From a virus, in IMG/VR virus record IMGVR_UViG_3300031774_000018, positions 1 through 56,614 of that record: 56,614 nucleotides of DNA, one strand, 5' to 3'. Below, in pieces: positions 1-9,669 of the stretch. A model generated the notes under the pieces. The model was not told where the DNA came from and ran no database searches. It saw nothing but the letters and a program-made list of their open reading frames with translations. The number at the start of each line of letters is the position of its first letter. The stretch's first letter is position 1. A program made the translations under genes and the position numbers.

Positions 1-589
1 ACTTAGAGATGGTATTAGTAATTTAACTGGTGGCTTCATAGAAGGTTCTGATAAATCATATGTAATAGATGGCACGACTATAGATGTAGCAGATGCTAAA
101 GGTAGTAGAAAGGCTGGTGGTTTAACTAAAGGTCAAAGAGAAGTAAATAGAAGCAACGCTAAGTTAGAAGCAAATAAAATTGAATTAAAGAAAGAGGAGT
201 CTTTAAAAAACATAATAGAGGGAAATGACGATGGTAAGACTCTATTAGAATCTGGAGATTTAAGTAGAAAACAAATGAGAGATTTAAAGAAAGTAGGAAA
301 ATTAGAAAAGGCTCAAGCTGGTGATGGATATTCCTTTACTGAATATAAAGAGCAATCATATACTAAACCAACTAAACTAAAGATAGACTCAAGAAAATGG
401 AATAAAGAAGTAGAACAGAAATGGTATCATTCAGGGAAGGCTGCTGATGGGACAGGAATTGTAGGATATAATCCATCCCTTGACACAGGAGGTCCTGCAT
501 TCTTAGATAGTAGTACTCATGGAATTATGGAACCATCAGGCTCAGCAAATTGGAGAGAGCATGTTAGAGATAGTAAAGAATTTACAGTA
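1..589. repeat. Left copy of diverged terminal overlap (circular closure)
   Basis: This stretch aligns with 56041-56614. The first 60 bases are identical. After that there are scattered substitutions, densest at about 64-235, and a 15-base in-frame difference at about 435-462, where the right copy is shorter. Both copies read in the same frame of the same virion protein gene, so the unit length is 56040 bases. An exact terminal repeat would be identical, so the mismatch suggests that two strain variants were joined in assembly, or that a variable gene was sampled twice. A true diverged tandem duplication is less likely. Confidence 0.85.
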
Positions 590-847
590 GCTAAAAAAGT
601 AGTTCCAGCTCAAGTAGCTACAAGTGCATACTTCCAGCAAGAAGAAGCTCAAGAAGCTGCTGTAAAATATGCTAAACAAGCACAATCAAAATATTTTAGT
701 AATGTTGCTCAAAATGTTTTACAAAGACCAGTAGAACCTAATGTATCTTATTTAGATTTTAATACAAACTTAACACAAGAACAAATGTTTTTATTACAAA
801 ATTCATATAATGGTATAATCTCTGGAGGAGAAAGAAGTTATGGATAA
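2..847 (+). CDS. Virion (ejection) protein, C-terminal part; 5' end lies at 55697 across the join
   Basis: The frame is open from base 2 to the stop at 845-847, with no need for an internal start. In the circular map it begins at 55697 and gives about 396 aa. I recognise no catalytic motif. The visible part is Lys-, Gln- and Ala-rich, with a helical C-terminal half. It overlaps the next gene by 8 bases and precedes three more large putative ejection proteins, so an internal-core or DNA-ejection role is inferred from position. An internal ATG at 275 would be the start only if the upstream part were ignored. The N-terminal part of this segment differs markedly from the copy at the right end. 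Confidence 0.75.
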   Translation, partial: LRDGISNLTGGFIEGSDKSYVIDGTTIDVADAKGSRKAGGLTKGQREVNRSNAKLEANKIELKKEESLKNIIEGNDDGKTLLESGDLSRKQMRDLKKVGKLEKAQAGDGYSFTEYKEQSYTKPTKLKIDSRKWNKEVEQKWYHSGKAADGTGIVGYNPSLDTGGPAFLDSSTHGIMEPSGSANWREHVRDSKEFTVAKKVVPAQVATSAYFQQEEAQEAAVKYAKQAQSKYFSNVAQNVLQRPVEPNVSYLDFNTNLTQEQMFLLQNSYNGIISGGERSYG

Positions 848-1472
848 TATAGATAGACAACAAGTTCCATCAGATATGGAACAGTATATGTTTGAAGGTC
901 CTGTTCCGGGACAATCTTTAACTAATGACCCTAGTAACAGAGCACCTTGGGAAGAAGCACCTAAGTTTACTTCTGTTAAAGATGCAAGAGAAAAAATATT
1001 TTTTGACTTAACACATCCTGATAGAATAGAAAGTGTACAAAAATTAATGATAAATAAAATTCCTGTTAATACTATTGCAGAAGTTTTATTAACTCAAGGA
1101 TTCAGAGAAGGTGCTTTCAATCCAGATATGTTAATGCAATTAATGGAACCTACTATGGTTATATTAATGGCTATAGCTGAGAAATCAGGTATTAGACCTA
1201 TAGTAGATGGCGAAGATAACGATAGAGATTTTGATGATGATGATGTCGGAATGCCTACTACTGACCCTAGAAATGCTGGACCAATACCTGAGCAGATGTT
1301 AAATAGAAGAAGACAGAAGCTTATGCCTAAAGGAAATATAAATCCAATGGCTGTTGGTAAAGATATTAGAACACAATTAGATAATTTAAATGTTGAAAAA
1401 GTAGAACAGAGTATATTACAAAGACCTAAACCTACTGGAGATATGAAAAGTTTATTAGACAGAGGAGAATAA
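840..1472 (+). CDS. Hypothetical virion-associated protein (210 aa)
   Basis: The start overlaps the preceding gene by 8 bases, with a purine-rich GGAGGAG sequence just upstream of the ATG. The product is acidic, with an Asp run near residues 128-136, and has a predicted helical middle around residues 55-115 rich in Met, Leu and Ile. No family is recognised. It sits in the middle of the large ejection/internal protein cluster and is spaced one base from the next gene, so it is probably a virion or assembly protein co-translated with its neighbours. Confidence 0.75.
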   Translation: MDNIDRQQVPSDMEQYMFEGPVPGQSLTNDPSNRAPWEEAPKFTSVKDAREKIFFDLTHPDRIESVQKLMINKIPVNTIAEVLLTQGFREGAFNPDMLMQLMEPTMVILMAIAEKSGIRPIVDGEDNDRDFDDDDVGMPTTDPRNAGPIPEQMLNRRRQKLMPKGNINPMAVGKDIRTQLDNLNVEKVEQSILQRPKPTGDMKSLLDRGE

Positions 1473-1473
1473 G

Positions 1474-3627
1474 ATGGCAGATGAAATAGGAAATTTAGTT
1501 TCGAATATGGATAATATGTCTTTAGAAGACATAGGTAGTTCCTTATTATCTAGACAAGCTAGATTAAATGCAGAAGCAGCAAAAGAAGCTAAGAAGCAGG
1601 CAAGGATTCAAAATGTTTTAGGATTAATTGGTGTAGGTGTAGCTATTACTAAAGATGCTAAGAAAAGAAGATTAGCTGAATTAGAAGAAAAAAAAGTATG
1701 GGAAAGAGGTGATGATGAAGCTCAGGCTTCTCAATTTAGAACTAATTCAGAAGCAGTAAAACATTTCGTTGATTTCGATAATTTAAATCTATGGGAAGGT
1801 CAAGATTACTTAAATTTTAAAAACAATCCAGAGGAATTAAAATTTTATTATGGTGATACAGATATATCAGAACTTTCTGAATCACAAGTTAGGAGTGCTT
1901 ACTTACATGATAGTGATAGAATAGGAAGTATTGCCTTACAGTTTCGTGCTCCATTTGATGAAGCATTAAAAAAGAAAATGAATCCTCGTAGATATGAGGA
2001 ATTTGTAGGTAGTAAAGATTATGAAAAGGTACTGGAACTTCATGGTATGGATATAGCTAATCATTATTATAAAAATGTAGCTAAGGAAGGAGAACCTTAT
2101 AGACCTCAATATGAAAATTTTATTGATAACGGATTAGAATTATTTAATTTAAAAGGTCCTGATAGGGACAAATCTGCCGAAGAATTTTTAAGTAGAGCAC
2201 AAGGTATAACTCCTATGGATGTTAGTAGAGTAGAAGCAGCTTATATAGATAGATGGGGAACTGAAAATTATGATAAAGGATTAATTGGTGGTGTTATTGA
2301 TGGAGCTAGAAAGCTTGGAGCTTGGAAGGATGATACAACTCCTAATATGTTTGAAAGTTCAAGTAAAGCAGACTGGTTATTTAATAGAGACCCATTAGAA
2401 GGAAAATTTGAAATGAATTTATCTTCTGTTGTATATGATAGTGTTAATAATAGATTACAAGAATTTGAAAGTAATACTTTACCCGGATTAAGCCGAGAGA
2501 GTTTATTGGAATTAGAGTTACAAGTAGACGAAGATTATACACCATATACACAATATGACGATTATAAAGAACAAGGTTTACTTTCTGCTAAGAACTTTAC
2601 ATATAAAGCTTTGTACGGAAATCGAACCAGAGAAGAGATAACAGCTAGTGCTTTAGTTCATATGTCGGTGCCTACTTATGAAGGAGAAAATCAGACTCAT
2701 AAAGGTTTAGGATGGCGTATGATTTGGAGGAGAGCTGACAGATATTCAGATGATTTAGGTGAGCTTGAACTAAAGGCATTCCATACAGACACAGCTAAAT
2801 TAGCTATAGCCATGGAATTAGACCCGAAAAAATACAGACAAATCTATGGTAATATGGTAGGAACTTTAAATGGATTCGAAAGTAATGATGAATCTGCTAT
2901 GGTAGAATATGATAGATTTGCTTCTGATGAACAAGGTAGAATAATAATAGCTTCTAGAATGTTAATGCGAGAAGGTTTCTATAGTGAGGGAGTTCAAGCT
3001 CATGAAGGATATGATTTCGAAACAGACACAGTTGATAGATTTGATAAATATTCTGTACCTAGAGGTTATAATACTCATAATAATATAATGGCTCACGCAG
3101 AAAATAATTATATTTATGTAGATAAAAAGGGATGGCATTTAAATAATGATGTTAAGGGAGATGGTAGTGGAGGTTGGAGTGAGTTAAGTCCTCAGAAACA
3201 AGCTCAAGTATGGCATACTACTCTTATGAATATTGGTAATCTAGAGGTAGAAAATCAGATTGATTTAGTAGATATATATAATGAGTTTACTCAAAGTATT
3301 CCTCATCCAATTATGGGTACTGTGGATGTTAATCAGTATCAGAGATGGCTAGCAGATGATTCAGCTAGAGCAGTAATATTTGGTGCTGACTTAGGACCCG
3401 ATTATAATATGCCTGTAGATAAATGGTCAGAGGTTATGAATAAAAGAGGAACAATGAATCTTGATATCAATCATTGGAGTGACTCATATTATTTCCCACA
3501 AGTGTCAGTACCTAGGACATTAGGTAGTACTCAAAATCAAGGTAGTAGAAACGAATATTTAAACCGAATAAAAATGATTAAAGACTACGGGAGCCTTGAA
3601 GCTCCGGAGGTTGCTGGAAAAAAGTAG
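1474..3627 (+). CDS. Large internal virion / ejection protein, zero-frame product (717 aa); likely -1 frameshift donor
   Basis: The N-terminus has an Ala/Lys-rich helix with a short hydrophobic stretch (about residues 45-58), followed by a long mainly soluble region with many Trp and Tyr. No enzyme motif is seen in the zero frame. The gene ends GGA AAA AAG TAG, where the last bases form the slippery heptamer A AAA AAG, followed by a 10-bp stem-loop. A -1 shift there continues without a stop into the transglycosylase-like frame ending at 4385, giving a product of about 970 aa. In podoviruses such as T7, a transglycosylase domain is part of an ejected core protein, so that role is inferred here. 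A homopolymer error is the alternative. Confidence 0.85.
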   Translation: MADEIGNLVSNMDNMSLEDIGSSLLSRQARLNAEAAKEAKKQARIQNVLGLIGVGVAITKDAKKRRLAELEEKKVWERGDDEAQASQFRTNSEAVKHFVDFDNLNLWEGQDYLNFKNNPEELKFYYGDTDISELSESQVRSAYLHDSDRIGSIALQFRAPFDEALKKKMNPRRYEEFVGSKDYEKVLELHGMDIANHYYKNVAKEGEPYRPQYENFIDNGLELFNLKGPDRDKSAEEFLSRAQGITPMDVSRVEAAYIDRWGTENYDKGLIGGVIDGARKLGAWKDDTTPNMFESSSKADWLFNRDPLEGKFEMNLSSVVYDSVNNRLQEFESNTLPGLSRESLLELELQVDEDYTPYTQYDDYKEQGLLSAKNFTYKALYGNRTREEITASALVHMSVPTYEGENQTHKGLGWRMIWRRADRYSDDLGELELKAFHTDTAKLAIAMELDPKKYRQIYGNMVGTLNGFESNDESAMVEYDRFASDEQGRIIIASRMLMREGFYSEGVQAHEGYDFETDTVDRFDKYSVPRGYNTHNNIMAHAENNYIYVDKKGWHLNNDVKGDGSGGWSELSPQKQAQVWHTTLMNIGNLEVENQIDLVDIYNEFTQSIPHPIMGTVDVNQYQRWLADDSARAVIFGADLGPDYNMPVDKWSEVMNKRGTMNLDINHWSDSYYFPQVSVPRTLGSTQNQGSRNEYLNRIKMIKDYGSLEAPEVAGKK

Positions 3628-3663
3628 ATAAGGTAGAGACAGGAGATACTAGCTCTCTACCTT
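3618..3663 (+). promoter_or_regulatory. Programmed -1 ribosomal frameshift signal
   Basis: The slippery heptamer A AAA AAG occupies 3618-3624 in the correct phase of the 717-aa frame and is followed at once by a TAG stop. A 5-base spacer (3625-3629) leads to a perfect 10-bp stem: 3630-3639 pairs with 3654-3663 around a 14-base loop. The -1 frame is open from 3624 through 4385, adding 53 codons before the first ATG of the downstream frame. This arrangement matches the dnaX-type frameshift element. The ATG at 3783 has only a poorly spaced ribosome site, which favours expression by frameshift. Confidence 0.8.
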
Positions 3664-3782
3664 TTACACCACCTGACAAATGGGCTAATGTAACTAAGGA
3701 TGATATATTTGGACAAGATATCCAAAATACTCCACTATACGATGAAAATACTAGAGAGGAATTAAGTAATTACCAGAGGAGA

Positions 3783-4385
3783 ATGAATAATGTATTTGTT
3801 TCTGCAGGCTTTGCTCCCATTCCTTTTAATGATAAAACAAATAAAGCAACTGATACTCTAATAAGCTTTATTGCATCTAATGAAAGTGGTGGTGAAAGTA
3901 ATCCACTTATTGCAACCAACCCTGACTCAACTGCAAAAGGAGTTTTTCAATTTACTGATGAAACAACTAAGACAGCAGTTGTAAGACTTGTTAATAATTC
4001 TAAGTTTGGAGACTATGAAGTACCTAATGATGTACAGGTATTATATGATGAAATAATGTCAGAGGGATTAGAGGCAATAGATATTCTTAGATTATCTCCT
4101 ACTTCGCAGACTTTATTAGCTTTCTCAAATTTAATAGAACGACCTGTTTCTATAGATGGTGTAAAGCAAGATGGTTTAGGTACTGAATTAATGTGGAATT
4201 ATTATAGTGCAGCTCCCGGTTCTAAAGAGCAAGCCCTAGCTGCAAAAAGAATTTATGAATTAACACATCATACTGATGCAGGAAATAAGAATATGGGTCC
4301 TATTAAAAAAATAAAATATGCACTAGGTAAGGATAAGAATATTGAAAGAAATTTACTAAAATATTATCCGGGATATAAGGACTAA
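3783..4385 (+). CDS. Lytic transglycosylase-like domain, -1 frame extension of the preceding ejection protein
   Basis: Counting from the ATG at 3783, residues 30-60 hold the soluble lytic transglycosylase pattern: Glu34 in an A-S-N-E-S-G-G context, then an S-T-A-K-G-V-F-Q-F element. Glu34 is the likely catalytic acid. Such domains cut peptidoglycan locally during genome ejection, as in T7 gp16. The frame is open upstream to 3624, exactly the exit of the frameshift site. The purine stretch before 3783 lies only a base or two from the ATG, poor spacing for independent initiation. It is therefore best read as the C-terminal part of a 970-aa fusion, although a separate 200-aa protein cannot be excluded. 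Confidence 0.8.
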   Translation: MNNVFVSAGFAPIPFNDKTNKATDTLISFIASNESGGESNPLIATNPDSTAKGVFQFTDETTKTAVVRLVNNSKFGDYEVPNDVQVLYDEIMSEGLEAIDILRLSPTSQTLLAFSNLIERPVSIDGVKQDGLGTELMWNYYSAAPGSKEQALAAKRIYELTHHTDAGNKNMGPIKKIKYALGKDKNIERNLLKYYPGYKD

Positions 4386-4387
4386 AT

Positions 4388-7300
4388 ATGGCATTACAAA
4401 GAGCAGGTAGTTTAACTTGGGAAGCTATTAAAAGAAATCAGCAACGAGCTAAAGAAGAAGAACTACTAGAAAAAGAAAGAAAGTTACAAGCACATAATAA
4501 CTTTCTTGTCCCTGAGATTCCAGATAGAAGTCTTAAAGATACTAATACTATAGATGTCATAGAGAGCTCATTAGAAAAAAGCTCTCGTAGACCTTTAGAA
4601 TCTTTAGGTAATAAAATAACTTTAACCCAACTTAAAAACGATGACGAGTTTGCTGATACAGCAGAACGATTTATGGAAAGTATTAATCGTGATGAGAACA
4701 TATATGAATATCTAAGGGATGCTAATTTTAGTTTATCTTCTGCTGCACAAAGAGCTGCTGAGATGAAGAGATGGGATGAACAAACTTTACAAGATTATTC
4801 ATATTTAAGAAATAGATTTAATAATGCTGAAATTGGAAACTGGAAAGAACGAGTAGGTTTAATAAAAGATTTAGGTGGTGATATTCTTCTTGACCCTCTT
4901 AACTGGCTTACTGCTTTGTTAGCACTTCCTAGTGCTGGTAGTTCTTTAGGCTTTGGTCTTTCAGCTAGAGCTGTATCACAAGCTGCTATTAATAAAGGAG
5001 TAAAGGAACTTGCTAAACAAGGAACTAAAAGATGGACTAAAGAACAAGCTGAGAAATCAGTTAAGTATGAAGCAGCTAGAAGATTTGCTAAAGTAGGTGC
5101 TGTAGAAGGTGCTGCATGGACAGGACTACATGATTATTTTATGCAAGATATTGATATTAATCTAGGTCTTCAAGATGATATAGAAGCAGATAGAATAACA
5201 AAGTCAATGTTAATGGGTGGAGCATTTGGTGGTGCTATTGGTGGGGTAGCTGGTAGATATTTAGCAGGTCCTGCATATTCTAAAACATTACAAAAAGAAT
5301 TTGATTTCGCTGCAGAAGGTAATGTAGATGTATTTGTAGGTCCACTAGGCGAAAAGCCATTTTATAAAATAGGTAGTGAACAACCATCGCCGAGACAAGG
5401 AACTTTATTTGATGATGTTGAACAACCTAAACAGACTAAAGAGACTAAACCAAATCCTCGTAAAGAAGAGGCTGCAAGACATGAAACAGAATCTAGAGCT
5501 AATTCAACTGTCCATAATAAATTTAATGAAGAAGATAGTACAAACTTTTTAGATTGGAAAGAAGCCTCTGATAAAATAGGTGAGATTGGCAGTAAAGCAA
5601 TAAGTCCAATGACATGGTTCTTAAGAACATTCATACAAAAACCTACACAAAAATTTGTTGATGTATTAAAAGATAATGCATCTCCGACATTAACTAATAA
5701 TCTTCGTAAATTAAGAAATGATTTTGATAAAGGAATAGCACAAGGATTAGATTCTGCTGGTGGAAGTGCTAAGTTAAGAAAAGAATATGCTGATGAAATG
5801 AATCCAGATGGACCTAAGAGTCAACTTACAACTCAAAGTTATGGAGAATATTTTGGAGAACTAATTGGTAAATATCATGTAGGGTTAGAACAAACCTTTG
5901 GAGTTTTAGGATTAACTGGATGGAGACAAGTAATAACTAAAGAAACTAATAATAAGATGAAGACTTTATTACAAAGTAAAGATATTCAAGTTCTTAGACA
6001 AAGAGAATTATTATCAGACATCCGTGACCCTAACCCAAGATATGGAAGATACACAGGTGAAGAACATATATTAGTTAATATGGGTTCAAAAAAAGGGAAA
6101 GCTAATTGGCAGAAAGTAGAGATTGGTTATAATCATAATGGTATTGAATTAGATAAGAAAATGTATTTTGGTTATACGAGATTAAGAGGATTATATGATG
6201 ATGTTTACGATAGAGCAAAGATGGAAGGACTATTTAAACAAGGTGGTCCACAAAGATTAGGTTACTTCCCTAGAAAATTTAGTCATAGTGCTATACAAAA
6301 AAATAGAGTAGGTTTAGAAAGACAAATAGTAAAAGCTAACCATGCTAATCCTAGTAATGAAATAGAAACATTTAAAGATTTTGTTCAAAAAGTTGGTGAT
6401 GAATGGGTGGATGTAGGTGAGGCAGCTCATAGAGCTTCTAAAGGAAGAGACTGGAATCTTTTTGCAAATCTTAGAGAGACTGGTTCAAATTCTTTTGAAG
6501 AGCTTGCTGCTAGAAAATGGTTCTGGGACACTTTAAGTAAAGGTCAAAGAAAAAGAATTTCTAGTAGTACAGAAGTTAAAGCTTGGTTAAAGAAAAATGA
6601 TTACAAAGGTAACGAAGCTTGGAAACAATCTTGGAGATATCTAGTAGATAAGATAGATGATAAAATGGATATTAATACAAATATTAATGGAGTAAAAACT
6701 AGAATATCTTTTGGTAAAGAAAGCCCTTATAATTATCTTACAAAGAAAACTAATGAAACTGTAGACTTATATGAATATGCTAGAAGACTTAAAGCTAGAC
6801 ATATCGTAGATGACATGTTAAATAAAAGACATGTGCCATATGAATTACAAGGATTAAATAAAAGATATGGAGAAAGTTCAGGATTCTTACATACTAGAGT
6901 ATTTAATAGAATACCTGATAGTTCATTAGATGAATTTGTTGATACTGATGTTATGAGAGTATCACAAGATTATTTTAATAATGCTTCACAAATATTGGCT
7001 AGGTCTAGATATTTTGGTAATAATATTGATGACTTGAAAAAAGATATCTTTGAACCTATTAGAAGAGAATTAGAATCTTCTGGTATGAGTGCAGATGAAG
7101 CTTCTAAAGTTACTGGTGACTTTATGAAAATGATTAGTAGAGTTACAGGAGTAGACCAAAGTCATAGAAATAGTTGGTTTGCTAGAACACCGGCTGGTAG
7201 AAGGACCGGAGATATATTAAAGTTATCTCAACAAATGGCTCATTTACCATTAGCTACACTTTCTAGTATAACTGAACCTATGATTCTTTTAACTAGAGAT

Positions 7301-9082
7301 TTTTCTACTGATACAGCAAAAACTATTGGTAAGTCTTTAGTTAATGAAGGTGGAAATATAATGTCTCGTACTGTAAGACATGTACAAATGGGCAGAGGAA
7401 AAGTCTTACAAGGTAAAAGAAGTTTAAAACATTTAGGTGTTGAAGAGGATGCTGGAAAATATAAAATATCTCAGGTTTCAGATGATGACTGGTTTGAATT
7501 ATATAAAACTGGATTAGCTTTAGAACAAACTGTTATGGAAAGAATTGAAGGATTAGCTGGAGAAGCTTTACATGGTAGTGGAATGAAGTCAGCACAGAAT
7601 TTCTTTTTTAAATCTAACCTACTAACTCAATGGACAAGAGCTGTTCAACTTGCTTCTTATACTACAGGTAAAAGAATTATTAGACAGCATTCTAGAGCTT
7701 TGGCTACAGGTAGAACTGACTTAGGAAATAAATTAAGTTCTGGTAGAAGAAAATTAATAAATGAGGAATTAAGAGATTTAGGTATTGAACCTAAAGAGGC
7801 TGCTACTTGGTGGAATAATAGTTTAAATAAAGCAACTGGTCAGTTTGATGAGAACTTATCTAAAGGTATAACAGGAAAGTTTGAAATAGGCGAAGGAAAA
7901 ATATTTTTACAGAATGCACAATTCTATCAAAAAATGAATCGAGGTGGGAATAGGTTTGCAAAAGAGATTATTCTAAACCCAAGTGTCCAAGAAGCTAATA
8001 GACCATTATGGTTCTCAAATCCTAATGCTCAGTTATTAATGCAATTTGCTGGTTACCCAACAGTATTTACTAATACTATTTTGAAAAAATTTGCTAGAGA
8101 TATAGCTAAAGATGGAAGCAGAAAAGAAATGTATAGAACTGGTAAGCTTTTACCTACTGTTTTCATGATGACTGCAGTAGCTCATGTAGGTAATGAAATC
8201 AGAAGTAATGGTAAAGCTAAAATAGACTATGCAACTGGAGAAGAAAAACCTACTCGTTCTGTAATAATGGATGCATGGAGAAGATGGGGTGGCTTAGGTC
8301 CTTTTGATTATACTGCAAGATTTGCAGACCAACGAGAAAGAGGAATGGGATTACCTACTGAGATATTAAAATCTATTGGTGGTCCTCTACCCCAAGATGT
8401 AATAGACATGATTGCTTATCGTAAAGGTTTTGCAGAAGTAGGTGTAAGTAATCTTCCTTATTTTCAGTTATATGATATATTCTTTGGTGAAGGTACTAAA
8501 GCTAAACTAAGAAAGGTAGCAAGAGGTAGTAGTGGTAAAAGTAAAAAATCAAAACGAAAGAAAGATAGGTATGGATTTGATAAAGGTGGTTTAGTTTATA
8601 ATGTTCCGAATGTAGTAAAAGAACCTGATGAAAGGATTGACAAATTGACAGGTAAACGCTATAATAACAATATAGCATTTTTAGAGGATGAAGAAGATAG
8701 AGCTTTAAAAGGTCAAATGGAAGGGCTAGGATTAAGAGAGCCTTTTGTAGTAGGTGGTTTAGTACAATCTTTAGGTAAAACAGTACAAAAAGGTGTGTCA
8801 AGAAAGTCTGCTGTAAATCTAAGAACTCGTTATTTAGACCCAGAGTATTTAAAAACTTTAAAACGCAAATCATCTAAGGCTGCAGAATCTTCAAAGTTTA
8901 ATGTACGAGCTGACGATGTATATGAGATGCTAACTCATGGTCATATAACTGTAAAAGAGGCTAGAACATTATTAAGAGATTATGGATATAGAAGATATAC
9001 TATTGAAAAAATAATGAGAGGTTTTAAAGATGTCGATTACAAATTAGGCGATGATTTTGTAACTTGGAGTGATGATTTATGA
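4388..9082 (+). CDS. Giant internal virion / DNA-ejection protein (1564 aa)
   Basis: This is the largest plus-strand frame and starts two bases after the transglycosylase stop. Residues 1-40 are strongly charged (Lys/Glu, coiled). Two hydrophobic Gly/Ala-rich segments lie near residues 160-200 and 275-303 and could enter membranes. Most of the rest is long, charged and helical. The C-terminus has a Gly-Gly-Leu-Val motif repeated near residues 1400 and 1457, a style seen in marine podovirus structural proteins. Size and position after a transglycosylase fit a gp16-like ejection protein. No catalytic motif is recognised. The gene overlaps the lysozyme by four bases. Confidence 0.75.
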   Translation: MALQRAGSLTWEAIKRNQQRAKEEELLEKERKLQAHNNFLVPEIPDRSLKDTNTIDVIESSLEKSSRRPLESLGNKITLTQLKNDDEFADTAERFMESINRDENIYEYLRDANFSLSSAAQRAAEMKRWDEQTLQDYSYLRNRFNNAEIGNWKERVGLIKDLGGDILLDPLNWLTALLALPSAGSSLGFGLSARAVSQAAINKGVKELAKQGTKRWTKEQAEKSVKYEAARRFAKVGAVEGAAWTGLHDYFMQDIDINLGLQDDIEADRITKSMLMGGAFGGAIGGVAGRYLAGPAYSKTLQKEFDFAAEGNVDVFVGPLGEKPFYKIGSEQPSPRQGTLFDDVEQPKQTKETKPNPRKEEAARHETESRANSTVHNKFNEEDSTNFLDWKEASDKIGEIGSKAISPMTWFLRTFIQKPTQKFVDVLKDNASPTLTNNLRKLRNDFDKGIAQGLDSAGGSAKLRKEYADEMNPDGPKSQLTTQSYGEYFGELIGKYHVGLEQTFGVLGLTGWRQVITKETNNKMKTLLQSKDIQVLRQRELLSDIRDPNPRYGRYTGEEHILVNMGSKKGKANWQKVEIGYNHNGIELDKKMYFGYTRLRGLYDDVYDRAKMEGLFKQGGPQRLGYFPRKFSHSAIQKNRVGLERQIVKANHANPSNEIETFKDFVQKVGDEWVDVGEAAHRASKGRDWNLFANLRETGSNSFEELAARKWFWDTLSKGQRKRISSSTEVKAWLKKNDYKGNEAWKQSWRYLVDKIDDKMDINTNINGVKTRISFGKESPYNYLTKKTNETVDLYEYARRLKARHIVDDMLNKRHVPYELQGLNKRYGESSGFLHTRVFNRIPDSSLDEFVDTDVMRVSQDYFNNASQILARSRYFGNNIDDLKKDIFEPIRRELESSGMSADEASKVTGDFMKMISRVTGVDQSHRNSWFARTPAGRRTGDILKLSQQMAHLPLATLSSITEPMILLTRDFSTDTAKTIGKSLVNEGGNIMSRTVRHVQMGRGKVLQGKRSLKHLGVEEDAGKYKISQVSDDDWFELYKTGLALEQTVMERIEGLAGEALHGSGMKSAQNFFFKSNLLTQWTRAVQLASYTTGKRIIRQHSRALATGRTDLGNKLSSGRRKLINEELRDLGIEPKEAATWWNNSLNKATGQFDENLSKGITGKFEIGEGKIFLQNAQFYQKMNRGGNRFAKEIILNPSVQEANRPLWFSNPNAQLLMQFAGYPTVFTNTILKKFARDIAKDGSRKEMYRTGKLLPTVFMMTAVAHVGNEIRSNGKAKIDYATGEEKPTRSVIMDAWRRWGGLGPFDYTARFADQRERGMGLPTEILKSIGGPLPQDVIDMIAYRKGFAEVGVSNLPYFQLYDIFFGEGTKAKLRKVARGSSGKSKKSKRKKDRYGFDKGGLVYNVPNVVKEPDERIDKLTGKRYNNNIAFLEDEEDRALKGQMEGLGLREPFVVGGLVQSLGKTVQKGVSRKSAVNLRTRYLDPEYLKTLKRKSSKAAESSKFNVRADDVYEMLTHGHITVKEARTLLRDYGYRRYTIEKIMRGFKDVDYKLGDDFVTWSDDL

Positions 9083-9525
9083 ACATAGATAAATGTAAAG
9101 AACAAATTAAAAGACATGAAGGTGAAGTCCTAGAAATCTATTTAGATAGTTTAGGTTATAAAACTTTAGGAATAGGACATTTATGTCAACCACAGGACCC
9201 TGAATATAATTGGGAAGTGGGAACTGCTGTAACTCAAGAAGTAGTTGATATGTATTTTGATAGTGATTTTTCAAAGCATGTTGTTGAAGCAATAGAAGTT
9301 GTAGGTAAAGATGAGTTTAGAGATTTACCAGATGCAGTAAAAGAAGTAATAGTTAATATGTGTTTTAATTTAGGTGGTACTAGATTATCTAAATTTAAAA
9401 ATATGTTAAAGGCATGTAGAGAACACGACTGGAAAAAGATGGCTGTTGAAATGGAAGATAGTAAATGGTTTAAACAAGTAGGTCGTAGAAGCATTGAGTT
9501 ACAAGAAGTAATCTTAAGTCAATGA
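9079..9525 (+). CDS. T4-type lysozyme (endolysin, glycoside hydrolase 24)
   Basis: This 148-aa protein shows the GH24 catalytic triad with the T4 lysozyme spacing: Glu14 in R-H-E-G, Asp23 in Y-L-D-S and Thr29 in Y-K-T-L-G-I-G-H. The later N-M-C-F-N-L-G-G motif also fits the family. It hydrolyses the glycan strands of peptidoglycan for host lysis. No signal peptide is seen, so release should depend on the holin encoded just downstream. The ATG overlaps the preceding stop (ATGA), suggesting translational coupling to the virion genes. Confidence 0.92.
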   Translation: MNIDKCKEQIKRHEGEVLEIYLDSLGYKTLGIGHLCQPQDPEYNWEVGTAVTQEVVDMYFDSDFSKHVVEAIEVVGKDEFRDLPDAVKEVIVNMCFNLGGTRLSKFKNMLKACREHDWKKMAVEMEDSKWFKQVGRRSIELQEVILSQ

Positions 9526-9668
9526 TGGTCTTATATACTGAGGACCAACTTGAAGCTGCCTATAATAGTTATAGGTTACATCAGTTAGGACAAGGTGTAG
9601 GATTTATGCAATTAGAAGATTTTAGAATACTATTTGAAGATTTAATGCAAATAATATACGAGGAATAA
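9522..9668 (+). CDS. Small hypothetical protein (48 aa) between lysozyme and holin
   Basis: The frame starts with ATGATG overlapping the lysozyme stop (ATGA) and ends one base before the holin start, so it exactly fills the gap. The product is acidic and helical, with a Thr-Glu-Asp-Gln-Leu opening. Its function is unknown. The tight packing on both sides is the main evidence that it is real. Confidence 0.6.
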   Translation: MMVLYTEDQLEAAYNSYRLHQLGQGVGFMQLEDFRILFEDLMQIIYEE

Positions 9669-9669
9669 A

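Noticed and set aside
8502-8873. Minus-strand frame opposite the 1564-aa gene
   Set aside because: Antisense to a clear gene, Leu/Phe/Tyr-rich composition typical of reverse-complement AT-rich coding sequence.
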